A DNA stretch of 64,000 bases from CALEMW01 sp035447065 (GCA_035447065.1 DAOTGJ010000007.1:1-64000), one strand, 5' to 3'; counted from the first letter of the stretch, positions 8,272-17,174 are shown. The notes: a model not told the origin generated them from the sequence alone. Numbers and translations: made by a program.

Positions 8272-10281
8272 ATGCGCCGTATCTCCATCGCCATCCTGGC
8301 CTGCCTGCTGGCGGCCTCCGCCGTCGCGACCGCCGCCGAGCGGGAGCGTCCCCGTCTGGGCTGCCGCGCCCTGGCCCGCCCCGGAGAGAAGACCCTGGCC
8401 GCGGCCGACATCGCCGTGGTGGACTACGAGGTGCGCCACTACGCGCTGGACCTGAGCGTGGATCCGGAGGCGTCGGGCTACGGCGGCACGGTGACGGTGG
8501 TCTTCGCGCCCAAGGTGCTGGAGCTGCCCACGCTGGTGCTGGACGCGGTGGGGCTGACGATCACCGGCGTGCAGCACGCCAGCGGCGCGCTCGCCTTCCG
8601 GGCCCAGGGCGACTCCCTGGCCATCGAACTGCCCGCGGCCAAGCTGGGCGAGGAGGACCAGGTCACCATCGCCTTCACCAACGAGTACGGCGACGACCGC
8701 TACGGCATGGCCAAGCACGCCTGGGGCGACCTGGCCGGCGCGGACTGCGAGTGCCCCGCCGTGGCCACCCTGAGCCAGCCGTCCCACGCGCGCGAGTGGT
8801 GGCCCTGCCTGGACCGCCCGGGCGACAAGGCCACTGCGGCCGTGACCATCACGTCGCCGGAGCTCTACACCGCCGTGAGCAACGGCGTGCTGCTGGGCGT
8901 GGACGACAACCCGGACGGCACCCGCACCTGGCGCTGGGCCACGGACCACGCCATCGCCAGCTACCTGATCAGCGTGGCGGTGAGCCAGTACTCCCAGTGG
9001 TCGGAGAGCTGCGAGCTGGACGAGGCCGGTCCCGTGACCGTGGAGGGCTACGCCTTCCCCTACGACCTGGCCGACGCGCAGCAGGACTTCGCGCCCACCT
9101 GCGCCATGCTGGGCCGCATGGAGACCCTGGCCGGTCCCTATCCCTTCCCGGACGAGAAGTACGCCCACGTGCAGTACATGAACACGCCCCGCGGCGCCAT
9201 GGAGCACCAGACCGCCACCAGCTACGGCCACGAGCTGATCACCGGCACCAACGGCAACGACTGGGTGGTGATCCACGAGATCGCCCACCAGTGGTTCGGC
9301 GACTCGGTGGGGCCGGACAGCTGGAAGGACATCTGGCTGAACGAGGGCTTCGCCACCTACTGCGAGGCGCTGTGGTTCGAGCACCTCAACGGATTCAGCA
9401 ACAACTACCAGCAGCAGGGTTACATCGACTACATGATGCTGGAGATCCTCTCGGGCACGCGCTGGACCGGCCGCACGCCGGCGTACGATCCGCGGCCGGA
9501 CATCCTGGACCGAGTGGTGTACGACAAGGGCGCCTGGATCCTGCACCAGCTCCGCGGCCGCTTCCGTCTGGACACCGGCGACGACGACCTCTTCTTCGAC
9601 ATGCTGCGCGACTGGGCCACCGCCTCCCACCGCGTGGAGGGCGTGGTGACCACCCAGGACTTCATCGACCACGCGTCCGCCTGGGCGGGCGAGAGCCTGG
9701 ACGCCCACCTCTGGCCCTACCTGGCGGAGAACACGGTGCCGCAGCTGTCGCTGGCCTGGGAGCTGACGGGCGACGACCGCACTTTGAACGTGGTGCTGCA
9801 GGACCAGGGCGGCGTGGCCTTCGACAACAAGTACCCCCTGCGCGTGGACACCGCGGCCGGTCCCGAGTGGGTGGTGCTGCACCACACGGGCGGCACGGCA
9901 TCGCAGACCTACACCCTGGGCGCGGCCGTGCTGGACGTGACCCTGGATCCCGACACCTGGCTCGCCTGGCAGTCGGTGGAGGTGGCGCCCACGCCGCTGC
10001 GCCTGCTGGGCGCCGCGCCCAACCCGGTGGCGGACGGGGCCGCCAAGCTCCGGTTCCGCATGCAGGAGGACCTGGACCTGACCCTCAGCGTGTACGACGC
10101 CCGCGGCCGTCTGGTGAGCGAACGCGCCCTGGGTCCGCGGCCGGGCAGCCTGCTGGACGTTCACGAGGTGGAGTGGGACGGCCGCGGCGACGACGGCGCG
10201 CGCGCCAACTCCGGCACCTACTGGGCCGTGCTGCGCGGCGGCGGCCACGAGACCGTCGCGCGCTTCACCCTGCTCCGATGA
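8272..10281 (+). CDS. Secreted M1-family metallo-aminopeptidase with C-terminal FlgD-like domain
   Basis: 669 residues from ATG 8272 (AGGAG at 8258-8262), with a signal peptide (ISIAILACLLAASAVATAAE). An M1 N-terminal beta-sandwich is followed by the catalytic domain: the exopeptidase motif appears as GAMEH (family GxMEN) and zinc is bound by HEIAH (H335, H339) and E358 in WLNEGF. It removes N-terminal residues from peptides outside the cytoplasm. The last about 85 residues are a FlgD/T9SS-like domain starting with APNPVADG and containing VYDARGRLV, as in other exported proteins of this window. The downstream sulfatase-fold gene starts 11 nt after the stop, so they are probably co-transcribed. 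Confidence 0.95.
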   Translation: MRRISIAILACLLAASAVATAAERERPRLGCRALARPGEKTLAAADIAVVDYEVRHYALDLSVDPEASGYGGTVTVVFAPKVLELPTLVLDAVGLTITGVQHASGALAFRAQGDSLAIELPAAKLGEEDQVTIAFTNEYGDDRYGMAKHAWGDLAGADCECPAVATLSQPSHAREWWPCLDRPGDKATAAVTITSPELYTAVSNGVLLGVDDNPDGTRTWRWATDHAIASYLISVAVSQYSQWSESCELDEAGPVTVEGYAFPYDLADAQQDFAPTCAMLGRMETLAGPYPFPDEKYAHVQYMNTPRGAMEHQTATSYGHELITGTNGNDWVVIHEIAHQWFGDSVGPDSWKDIWLNEGFATYCEALWFEHLNGFSNNYQQQGYIDYMMLEILSGTRWTGRTPAYDPRPDILDRVVYDKGAWILHQLRGRFRLDTGDDDLFFDMLRDWATASHRVEGVVTTQDFIDHASAWAGESLDAHLWPYLAENTVPQLSLAWELTGDDRTLNVVLQDQGGVAFDNKYPLRVDTAAGPEWVVLHHTGGTASQTYTLGAAVLDVTLDPDTWLAWQSVEVAPTPLRLLGAAPNPVADGAAKLRFRMQEDLDLTLSVYDARGRLVSERALGPRPGSLLDVHEVEWDGRGDDGARANSGTYWAVLRGGGHETVARFTLLR

Positions 10282-10292
10282 GAGGACGCTCC

Positions 10293-11681
10293 ATGCTCCG
10301 CACCCTGCGCGCCCTGCTGCCGGCGCTGCTGCTGGCCGCCGCGGCCTGGGCCCAGGCGCCCGACGGCTTCACGCCGCCGCACGTGCTGATGATCGGCATC
10401 GACACGTGGCGCGGCGACCACCTGGGCCGCACCGGCAACGACTGGATCGAGACCCCGCACCTGGACGCCCTGGCCGCCGACGGCGTGGCCTTCTCGCGCT
10501 GCTACAGCACCGCGCCGTGGACCCTGCCGTCGTTCGCGTCCATCATGACCGGCCTGCTGCCCTACCGTCACGGCGCCGTGGGGGGCGAGTACCAGCGGCT
10601 GGGCGAGGATCACGTGACCCTGGCGGAATACCTGGCGGCCGGCGGCTACGCCACCGCGGGCTTCGTCTCCATCAACTACCTGTCGCCGGAGTACGGCATG
10701 GGGCAGGGCTACACGGTGACCGCGCCGCCGGGGCTGGACCTGGACCTGGACCGCGCCGACCGCATCACCTGGCTGGGCCTGGAGACCCTGCGCACCCGCG
10801 ACCTCTCCCAGCCCCACTTCCTGTTCCTGCACTACTTCGACGTGCACGCCCCCTACGCGCCGCCGCCGCCCTACGACCGCATGTACTACCGCGGGAACGA
10901 GACCGCGCCCGGGCCCACCGTGCTGTCCTTCGTGCGGTCCGACGCCAACCGCGCCCCCAACAAGACCACGGCCATGTACGACTGGCTGGGCGACGTGACG
11001 GATCTGCAGTTCCCGGTGAAGCAGTACGCCGCCGGCGTGAGCTACGTGGACGACCACGTGGGCCAGATCGTGGCCTACCTCAAGCAGCGCGGCCTCTACG
11101 ACCGCATGCTGATCGTGGTGGTCAGCGATCACGGCGAGCACCTGGGCGAACACGACCTCTGGTTCACCCACCTGGAGCCCTACCAGGAGTGCCTGCACGT
11201 GCCGCTGCTGATCAAGCTGCCCCACAACGCCTTCGGCGGGCAGGTGCTGGACGAGCCCGTGTCCACCCTGGACGTGCTGCCCACGGTCCTGGACGCTCTG
11301 ACCGTGCGTCCGCCCGAGGACATCGACGGCCGCACGCTGCTGCCGCTCATCGCCGGGCAGACCCAGGGGCACCGCACGCGTCTGATGGCGGAGCAGGGCG
11401 CGGTGCCCGGGTCGTTCGTCAAGACGCTCATCGACTGGCCCTGGAAGATCATGGTCTCCGAGCGTCCGGCCGAGGGCCGCCGCGTGCGTCTGTTCAACCT
11501 CAACGACGACCCCTACGAGACCGTGGATCTGGCCGCCGAGCACGCCGCCAAGGCGGAGCGCATGGAGCGGCGCCTGTGGCGCACGTTCGATCCGGAGAAT
11601 CCCATCGTGGAGGGGCGCCTGCCCATTCCCGCCGACGTGGACGAGGAGACGCGGCGCAAGCTGGAGGCTCTGGGCTACTGA
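10293..11681 (+). CDS. Sulfatase-superfamily (alkaline phosphatase fold) hydrolase with Thr nucleophile
   Basis: 462 residues; ATG 10293 is favoured over an ATG at 10278 because AGAGGA precedes it by 7 nt. A signal peptide is present (LLPALLLAAAAWAQA). The fold is shown by the metal site IGIDTWRGDH (D37), the SDHGEHLGEH motif (D279, H280) and HYFDVHAPY. The nucleophile motif, C/S-x-P-S-R in true sulfatases, reads T77-L-P-S-F within APWTLPSFASIMTG. Without cysteine or serine it cannot be matured to formylglycine. Threonine nucleophiles are known for phosphate-transferring members such as phosphoethanolamine transferases, so a phosphoester or phosphonate substrate is possible. The substrate is unknown. 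Confidence 0.88.
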   Translation: MLRTLRALLPALLLAAAAWAQAPDGFTPPHVLMIGIDTWRGDHLGRTGNDWIETPHLDALAADGVAFSRCYSTAPWTLPSFASIMTGLLPYRHGAVGGEYQRLGEDHVTLAEYLAAGGYATAGFVSINYLSPEYGMGQGYTVTAPPGLDLDLDRADRITWLGLETLRTRDLSQPHFLFLHYFDVHAPYAPPPPYDRMYYRGNETAPGPTVLSFVRSDANRAPNKTTAMYDWLGDVTDLQFPVKQYAAGVSYVDDHVGQIVAYLKQRGLYDRMLIVVVSDHGEHLGEHDLWFTHLEPYQECLHVPLLIKLPHNAFGGQVLDEPVSTLDVLPTVLDALTVRPPEDIDGRTLLPLIAGQTQGHRTRLMAEQGAVPGSFVKTLIDWPWKIMVSERPAEGRRVRLFNLNDDPYETVDLAAEHAAKAERMERRLWRTFDPENPIVEGRLPIPADVDEETRRKLEALGY

Positions 11682-11721
11682 GAGGCCTTGGGCTCCTGAG
11701 AGTCCTTGGGCTCCTGAGCTG
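11668..11721 (+). repeat. Three tandem 18-bp repeats spanning the sulfatase-fold stop codon
   Basis: Copies at 11668-11685, 11686-11703 and 11704-11721 follow the pattern CCTTGGGCTCCTGAGAGT with few changes. Because the period is a multiple of three, each copy places a TGA in the same frame, giving the sulfatase-fold gene three consecutive in-frame stops. Between 11722 and 11812 I see no gene. Confidence 0.8.
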
Positions 11722-11812
11722 CGGGGCGCGGCCCGCCTGGACGCCGCGCCCCCGCGATGGCATATTCCGGCCAGGATCCCCCGCCTCGACCCTCGCCACG
11801 CCGGAGCCCCCC

Positions 11813-14290
11813 ATGCCGCGAGACGACGCCCCCCGTCTTTCCACCGCCCACGCCGCGGCCATCGCCCTGGCCGGCCTCGCGTTCCTGATCCTGGAGGTGG
11901 CCTGGCAGCGTCGGCTGGGGCTGGCGCTGGGAGCCACGGTGACGGCGTCGGCGGTGGTGCTGGCCGCGTTCATGGCCGGCTGGGGCCTGGGCGCCGTGGT
12001 CTGGGGACCGCGCGCGGACCGCACGCGGCGACCCGAACATCTCTTCGCCGCGCTGCTGCTCTGGGTGGCGGCCTCGGTGCCCCTGCTCTCCTGGGTCTTC
12101 CGCGCGGTGCTGCCGGGGCTGGATCTGCCGGAACCCCTGGTGCTGGCCGTGGCCGCCCTGCTGCTCACGGCGGCGGCCCTGCCCATGGGCGGCGCGTTCC
12201 CGAGCCTGAGCCGCGCCGTGGGGGCGGGGCTGCGCGGCGCTGCTCTGGGCACGGCCCTGGGCCGGCTCTATGCGGTGGAGACGGCCGGCTCGGCCCTGGG
12301 CGGTCTGGTCGCCGGCTTCGTGCTGCTGGGACGTCTGGGGCAGTCGGGGACCGAAGCCGCGGCGGCCGCGGCGGCCGTGGGCGCGGCCCTGGCGGCCCTG
12401 GCCGCGGCGCGCGGCGCACCGGCCCCGGCGGACGCCGCCGCCGACGCTCCCGCACCCTCCCGCCGTCGCCATGCCGCGCCGGACCTGAGGCGCGCCGCCT
12501 TGACCGCGGCCGGCGTCTGCGGCTTCGCGGCCATGGGGCTGCAGGTGCTGTGGCTGCGCATGGTGAAGGTGGTGCTGACCAACACCAGCTACATGTTCGC
12601 GCTCATGGCGTCGCTGGCGGTGGCGGGCCTGTTCCTGGGCGGTCTGCTCCACGCGCGGCGCTCGCCGCGGCTGCGCGATCCCGGCCGCGAGCTCATGCTG
12701 GCGATGGCCTGGCTCGTGGCCCTGGCGGCGGCGGGCACGCTGCTGGCGGCGCGCCTGCCCCAGCTGCTGCTGTTCCCTTTCGAGAGCGTGCTGGCGGATC
12801 CCGCGGCGCGCGCCCTGCTGCTGCCGCTGGTCACGGCGCTGCTGGTGGTGCTGCCGGCGTCGGTGGCGTCGGGCTACGCGTTCCCCCTGGCCTGCCGGCT
12901 GGCGGCGGGGGAGGAGCGCGGCGTGGGCGCGGCGGTGGGCGGCGTGCTGCTGTCCAACACCGCGGGGGCGGTGCTGGGGCCGCTGACGGCCACGTTCGTG
13001 CTGCTGCCGGCGCTGGGCGCGGTGCTGTCCGCGGCCTTGATCCTGGGCGCCGCAGCGGCGGCGGCCGCGGCCGTGGGCCGGCGGGCAGCGGAGCGTGCGG
13101 GCCGCGCGGCGCCGGCGCTCGCGCTGGTGGCGGCGTGCGCCCTGGCGCTGGTGGCGGCGCAGCCCACGCTGCGGATCCTGCCGCCCTCGTTCCTCAAGTA
13201 CGGGCGCGAGGTGCTCTTCTACCGCGAGAGCGTGAACGGCACGCTGACGGTGGGGGTGGATCCGGGCACGCGCAGCCAGGCCAAGTACACCTTCGTGGAC
13301 AACAGCGCGGTGATCGGGTCGTCGTACGACGCGGTCAAGGCCGTGAAGCTGGTGGGCCACGTGCCGTTCCTGCTGGGGCTGGAGTCGCGCGACGTGCTGG
13401 TGGTGGGCTTCGGCATCGGCGTGACCACGTCGGCGGTGGCCTCGCATGCGGGGGTGGAGCGTCTGGACTGCGTGGAGCTGGCGCCCGGCCTGCGCGACGC
13501 CGCCGTCTTCTACCGCGACCTCAACCGCGACGTGGCCCGCGACCGCCGCCTGAACCTCATCGCCGGCGACGGCCGCCGCCACCTGGAGCGCAGCGGCCGC
13601 ATGTACGACCTCATCACCTGCGACCCCACCCACCCGGTGCTGGGGTCGGGCGCCCTCTACACCCGCGACTGGTTCCAGCTCTGCCGCGACCACCTGAACC
13701 CGGGCGGCATGGTGAGCCAGTACCTGCCCCTGCACAAGCTGCGGCCCGAGGACTTCCGCGGCCTGCTGCGCACCTTCGCGGAGGTGTTCCCGCACGGCGC
13801 GGTGTGGCTGGGCCACTACCACGCGGTGCTGGTGGGCGGCCTGGAGCCGCTGGAGGCTGACTGGGCGGACTGGGAGGCGCGCACGGCGGCGCTGGGGCAG
13901 GATCCGCACTTCTACGTGGATCCCTACCATCTGGCGGTGAGCCTGGCCCTTGCGCCGCGGCAGCTCGCGGACGCCACGGCCGGCGCCCCGATCAACACCG
14001 ACGACCGCAGCTACACGGAGTTCTTCGCGCCGGCGAGCCTGGACGAGGGCAACCTCACCGCCAACCTGCGCTGGTTCCAGGAACGCACGCCGGCCGTGAC
14101 GGACGTGATCCACGGCATCCCCGACGCCGCTCTCCTGGCCCGCTACCAGGCCGGGAACCGCCTCCTGCTGGAGGGGCTGGCGGCCATGCTGGATCGGGAT
14201 CCCGAGACCAGCCGCGCCCTGTTGGAGCGTGCGGCGGCGGAGAATCCCGAGAACGGCGAATATCCGTTTCTCGTGAGGCTCTACTTCTGA
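11813..14290 (+). CDS. Fused membrane / spermidine synthase-like methyltransferase-fold protein
   Basis: 825 residues from ATG 11813. The first about 460 residues form many hydrophobic helices (e.g. AAIALAGLAFLILEVAWQRR, FMAGWGLGAVVWG) of the type annotated as fused MFS/spermidine synthase. The C-terminal half (about 470-740) is a Rossmann methyltransferase-like domain with DVLVVGFGIGVTTSAV, then CVELAPGL and an acidic CDPTHPV loop, resembling SpeE. The very C-terminus (about 760-825) looks TPR-like. SpeE makes spermidine from putrescine, but these membrane fusions have no proven reaction. No polyamine genes are nearby, so the substrate is left open. No strong SD is visible. Confidence 0.85.
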   Translation: MPRDDAPRLSTAHAAAIALAGLAFLILEVAWQRRLGLALGATVTASAVVLAAFMAGWGLGAVVWGPRADRTRRPEHLFAALLLWVAASVPLLSWVFRAVLPGLDLPEPLVLAVAALLLTAAALPMGGAFPSLSRAVGAGLRGAALGTALGRLYAVETAGSALGGLVAGFVLLGRLGQSGTEAAAAAAAVGAALAALAAARGAPAPADAAADAPAPSRRRHAAPDLRRAALTAAGVCGFAAMGLQVLWLRMVKVVLTNTSYMFALMASLAVAGLFLGGLLHARRSPRLRDPGRELMLAMAWLVALAAAGTLLAARLPQLLLFPFESVLADPAARALLLPLVTALLVVLPASVASGYAFPLACRLAAGEERGVGAAVGGVLLSNTAGAVLGPLTATFVLLPALGAVLSAALILGAAAAAAAAVGRRAAERAGRAAPALALVAACALALVAAQPTLRILPPSFLKYGREVLFYRESVNGTLTVGVDPGTRSQAKYTFVDNSAVIGSSYDAVKAVKLVGHVPFLLGLESRDVLVVGFGIGVTTSAVASHAGVERLDCVELAPGLRDAAVFYRDLNRDVARDRRLNLIAGDGRRHLERSGRMYDLITCDPTHPVLGSGALYTRDWFQLCRDHLNPGGMVSQYLPLHKLRPEDFRGLLRTFAEVFPHGAVWLGHYHAVLVGGLEPLEADWADWEARTAALGQDPHFYVDPYHLAVSLALAPRQLADATAGAPINTDDRSYTEFFAPASLDEGNLTANLRWFQERTPAVTDVIHGIPDAALLARYQAGNRLLLEGLAAMLDRDPETSRALLERAAAENPENGEYPFLVRLYF

Positions 14291-14454
14291 AGCGGGCCTG
14301 CGCGGGCCGCTAACCGATTGTCATCATGTGAGATGATCGAATCTCACAAAACGGGACAGATCGAACCCCCGGTTGTGCTATGGTGATTCCGGCGTCCCGG
14401 CGGCCATCGTCTCGCCGACCACGGAACGCCGTCATTCCAACCGGAGGGAACAGC

Positions 14455-15381
14455 ATGAAGAAGTTGATCCTGTTGCTCGTGGCCCTGCTCGCCGTGGCCA
14501 GCCTGGTCCAGGCCGCCGACAAGCCCGAGCGCGTCAAGGACCCCATCCCGTTCCAGGGCGCCACGCGCTCCGCCGAGGTCGAGCCCAACGGCGACTGCGG
14601 CACCGCCACCCCCGTGACTCCCGGCGACCCCATGTCGGGCTCCATCGACCCCGTGGCCGACAACGACTGGTTCGCCCTCGAGGTGAATGCCGGCGAGTGC
14701 TACTCCTTCGCCGTGAACCCGGGCGAAGGCCAGACCGGCGGCGACATGCGCATGTGGATCTGGGCCGACGACTGCGTGACGCAGATCGCCTTCGACGACG
14801 ACGACGGCCCGGGCCTGTACCCGTACCACGTGCAGACCTTCGACGTCACCGGCACGGTGTACATCGAGCTGGACGAGTACGGCGACAACGGCCTGATCAG
14901 CGCCTACGTGCTGAGCGTGGACGCCTGTCCCATGCCGCAGCCCAACGACACCTGCGACGGCGCCATCGACCTGCAGGAGCAGGGCATGGCCCAGTTCCAG
15001 GTGGACCTCTGCGAGTACGCTCCCGACTACTCGCCCGTGGTGCCTTCCTGCACCGGCTACTCGGCCAACGGCAACGACGCCGTGTACAAGATCTACCTGA
15101 CCCAGGGCGAGATCTTCTCCGCCTGCATCGCGCCCGCGGCCGGCGTGTCCATCGACCTCTCCCTGTGGCTGGTCAGCGACTGCGCCGACGTCAACGGCAC
15201 CTGCGTGGCCGGCGACGACTCGGGCAACCCCGAGTGCGTGAGCTACGAGGCGGCGGCCGACGGCTGGTACTACCTGATCGTGGACGCCTACAGCGGCTGC
15301 GGCCTGGTGGACGTGACCATCGACGCGCCGGTGAGCAACGAGGACGCCTCGTTCTCCAACCTGAAGACCATGTACCGCTAG
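14455..15381 (+). CDS. Secreted protein with two PPC-like beta-sandwich domains
   Basis: 308 residues from ATG 14455 with GGAGGGAA upstream. A classical signal peptide (LILLLVALLAVASLVQAA) is followed by AEVEPNGDCGTATP and DNDWFALEV, signatures of the bacterial pre-peptidase C-terminal (PPC) domain. A second similar module begins near QPNDTCDGAIDL and includes NDAVYKIYL. PPC domains usually accompany secreted peptidases; here they stand alone with no catalytic domain. Acidic DDDDGP patches may bind Ca2+ and there are many paired cysteines. Function is unknown; a substrate-binding or structural surface role is inferred. There is no FlgD-like ending. Confidence 0.8.
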   Translation: MKKLILLLVALLAVASLVQAADKPERVKDPIPFQGATRSAEVEPNGDCGTATPVTPGDPMSGSIDPVADNDWFALEVNAGECYSFAVNPGEGQTGGDMRMWIWADDCVTQIAFDDDDGPGLYPYHVQTFDVTGTVYIELDEYGDNGLISAYVLSVDACPMPQPNDTCDGAIDLQEQGMAQFQVDLCEYAPDYSPVVPSCTGYSANGNDAVYKIYLTQGEIFSACIAPAAGVSIDLSLWLVSDCADVNGTCVAGDDSGNPECVSYEAAADGWYYLIVDAYSGCGLVDVTIDAPVSNEDASFSNLKTMYR

Positions 15382-15396
15382 TCCCACGACCTGCCG

Positions 15397-15430
15397 CGTC
15401 CCCGGTGGAGCTCCGGCTCCGCCGGGGACG
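15397..15430 (+). terminator. 9-bp stem terminator-like hairpin
   Basis: CGTCCCCGG (15397-15405) pairs with CCGGGGACG (15422-15430), 16 nt after the PPC-protein stop. The loop contains a second small palindrome. There is no T-tract, as at most gene ends in this window. Confidence 0.55.
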
Positions 15431-15461
15431 TTCCGCATCCATCCCCACCTGGAGGCCCACG

Positions 15462-16799
15462 ATGATCCGTCGCCTGCTCACACTGCTCGCGCTCTGCGCC
15501 GCGACCGCCGCGGCGGCGCCGCCCGACTACGTCATCGTGGACCTGGGCCTGGTGCAGCCCGGCGACTTCGCCTCCCAGGGCTTCCGCGTGTCCGACGGTG
15601 GCGTGGCCGTGGGCCGCTCCTTCGGCACGCCCACGTACGCCTTCTCCTGGACCGAGGCCGGCGGCCTGACGGGCCTGCCCAACCTGGCCGGCCGCGACTA
15701 CGGCGTGGCCAACGGCGCCAACGATTCCGGCATGGTGGTGGGCACGGGCGCCACCACGTCCTTCGGCTCCAGCCCCCTGCCGCTGGCGTGGCAGGACGGC
15801 GTGGTGAGCCAGCTGCCGCTGCCGCCCGGCCAGACCCTGGGCCGCGCCAACGCCGTGAACGCCCTGGGCAAGGCCGTGGGCTCGGTCAACGGCGGCTCGC
15901 TGGAGCGGGCGGCCATCTTCGAGGTCGGCACCCCGCGCGTCATCGGCGCCACCACGGACACGGGCTGCTTCATGACCACGGCCTACGGCATCAACGACTC
16001 CGACCTCATCGTGGGCACGGGCATCGACCCCGCCAACGCCGCGCGCAACGTGGGCATGGCGTACGAGGACGTCCTGGGCGGCGCCTGGGAGGTGGGCGCG
16101 CTGCCCGGCCGCAACGGCGCCCTCTGCTTCGACGTGAGCGACGCCGGCCACGTGACCGGCGGCAGCATGCTCAACCAGGGCGACAGCACGCCCTTCCTGT
16201 GGACCGCCACGGGCGGCATGGTGGAGATCCCCCTGCCCCTGGGCGCCACGTCCGGCAGCGGCCGCGGCGTGAACGACGACGGCTGGGTGGTGGGCAACGC
16301 CGGCGGCCTCTACGCCGTGCCCTTCCTCTGGGACGGCCAGGACACCTACCGCATCCAGGACCTGCTGCCCCCCGGCTCGGGCTGGGACCTGGCCACCAAC
16401 ACCTCGTCCAGCGCCCTGGGCATCAGCGACGCCGGCATGATCGTGGGCACCGGCGTGCACGACGGCGCCATCCGCGCCTACGCCCTCATCCCGGACGATG
16501 CCTCGTCCGTCCTGGTCCGCCCCACCGCGGAGCTGGGCTTCCCCAGCCCCAACCCGTCCAACGGCGGCACGAGCCTGGCCTTCCGCCTCCCCGCCGCCCG
16601 CGCCGTGACCCTCACCGTGCACGACGTGCGCGGCCGCCGCGTGCGCACCCTGATCGACGGCGCCCTCGCCGACGGCGACCACACGGCGGTCTGGGACGGC
16701 CGCACCGAAGCGGGCGCCGACGCGCCGGCCGGCGTCTACTTCCTGACGCTGCGCACGCCGGAATCCGTGCAGGCTCGGCGGGTGGTCGTGGCCCGCTGA
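15462..16799 (+). CDS. Secreted HAF-repeat protein with C-terminal FlgD-like sorting domain
   Basis: 445 residues from ATG 15462 (GGAGG at 15451-15455), with signal peptide LLTLLALCAATAAAAP. The body carries at least seven HAF-type repeats recognisable by the G-x-V-V-G core: GVAVGRS, GMVVGTG, GKAVGSV, DLIVGTG, GHVTGGS, GWVVGNA and GMIVGTG, each preceded by an N/D-rich turn. HAF repeats form a propeller-like extracellular structure of unknown function. The ending (about 355-445) is FlgD/T9SS-like: GFPSPNPSNGGTSLAFRL, then VHDVRGRRVRTL and GVYFLTL. A 27-bp inverted repeat begins at the last codons and includes the stop codon. Confidence 0.88.
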   Translation: MIRRLLTLLALCAATAAAAPPDYVIVDLGLVQPGDFASQGFRVSDGGVAVGRSFGTPTYAFSWTEAGGLTGLPNLAGRDYGVANGANDSGMVVGTGATTSFGSSPLPLAWQDGVVSQLPLPPGQTLGRANAVNALGKAVGSVNGGSLERAAIFEVGTPRVIGATTDTGCFMTTAYGINDSDLIVGTGIDPANAARNVGMAYEDVLGGAWEVGALPGRNGALCFDVSDAGHVTGGSMLNQGDSTPFLWTATGGMVEIPLPLGATSGSGRGVNDDGWVVGNAGGLYAVPFLWDGQDTYRIQDLLPPGSGWDLATNTSSSALGISDAGMIVGTGVHDGAIRAYALIPDDASSVLVRPTAELGFPSPNPSNGGTSLAFRLPAARAVTLTVHDVRGRRVRTLIDGALADGDHTAVWDGRTEAGADAPAGVYFLTLRTPESVQARRVVVAR

Positions 16800-16870
16800 C
16801 ATACCGATCCCCCCCTCGACGTGCTCAGCTGCGCGATTCCGCGCGTCGAGGGGGGGATCGGTATGTCAGC
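16795..16870. repeat. Perfect 27-bp inverted repeat overlapping the HAF-gene stop codon
   Basis: Left arm 16795-16821 and right arm 16844-16870 are perfect reverse complements with a 22-nt spacer; the arms contain ATCCCCCCCTCGACG and CGTCGAGGGGGGGAT. The TGA stop (16797-16799) is inside the left arm. It is far longer than a normal terminator stem. It may be an extreme terminator or the remnant of a palindromic element. Confidence 0.9.
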
Positions 16871-17034
16871 TCCACGGAACACTGCCTGCCGGGTTGGGGG
16901 TGAGTTTGAACGGCGACGCCACGCTCCATCGCCGGCCTCCCTGCCACCTCCCAGGCGAGCCCGAAGGGCGACGCCCCGCCCGCCCCCCACCAGGGAGCCT
17001 GCGGTGTGATCAGATCATGCCGGCGGTGGTGGTG
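16871..17034. other. Intergenic stretch with no recognisable feature
   Basis: Between two long inverted repeats, separating the convergent HAF-repeat gene and gatD. I find no credible coding frame, promoter or RNA here; only a short GCCC-GAA-GGGC hairpin (around 16960). Confidence 0.6.
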
Positions 17035-17174
17035 GAGGTCGGGGTGAGGGCGGTTTCCGAGGGCGTCGTGGAGGTCCCGGAGCCAGGAGGGCGGAGGGGC
17101 CGGAACGCCGAGCGGGCCCCGCCCACGGATGGGCGGGGCCCGCGCCCCTCGGAAACCGCCCTCACCCCGACCTC
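17035..17174. repeat. 29-bp inverted repeat flush with the gatD stop codon
   Basis: Left arm 17035-17063 (starting GAGGTCGGGGTGAGGG) and right arm 17146-17174 are perfect reverse complements separated by 82 nt. The right arm ends on the last base of the gatD TAG. Another hairpin is nested inside the spacer (17112-17143). Confidence 0.9.
17112..17143 (-). terminator. 14-bp hairpin with CGGA tetraloop, nested in the inverted repeat
   Basis: GCGGGCCCCGCCCA (17112-17125) and TGGGCGGGGCCCGC (17130-17143) pair perfectly around CGGA. It lies about 31 nt past the gatD stop and can serve as its terminator. No T-tract. Confidence 0.65.
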
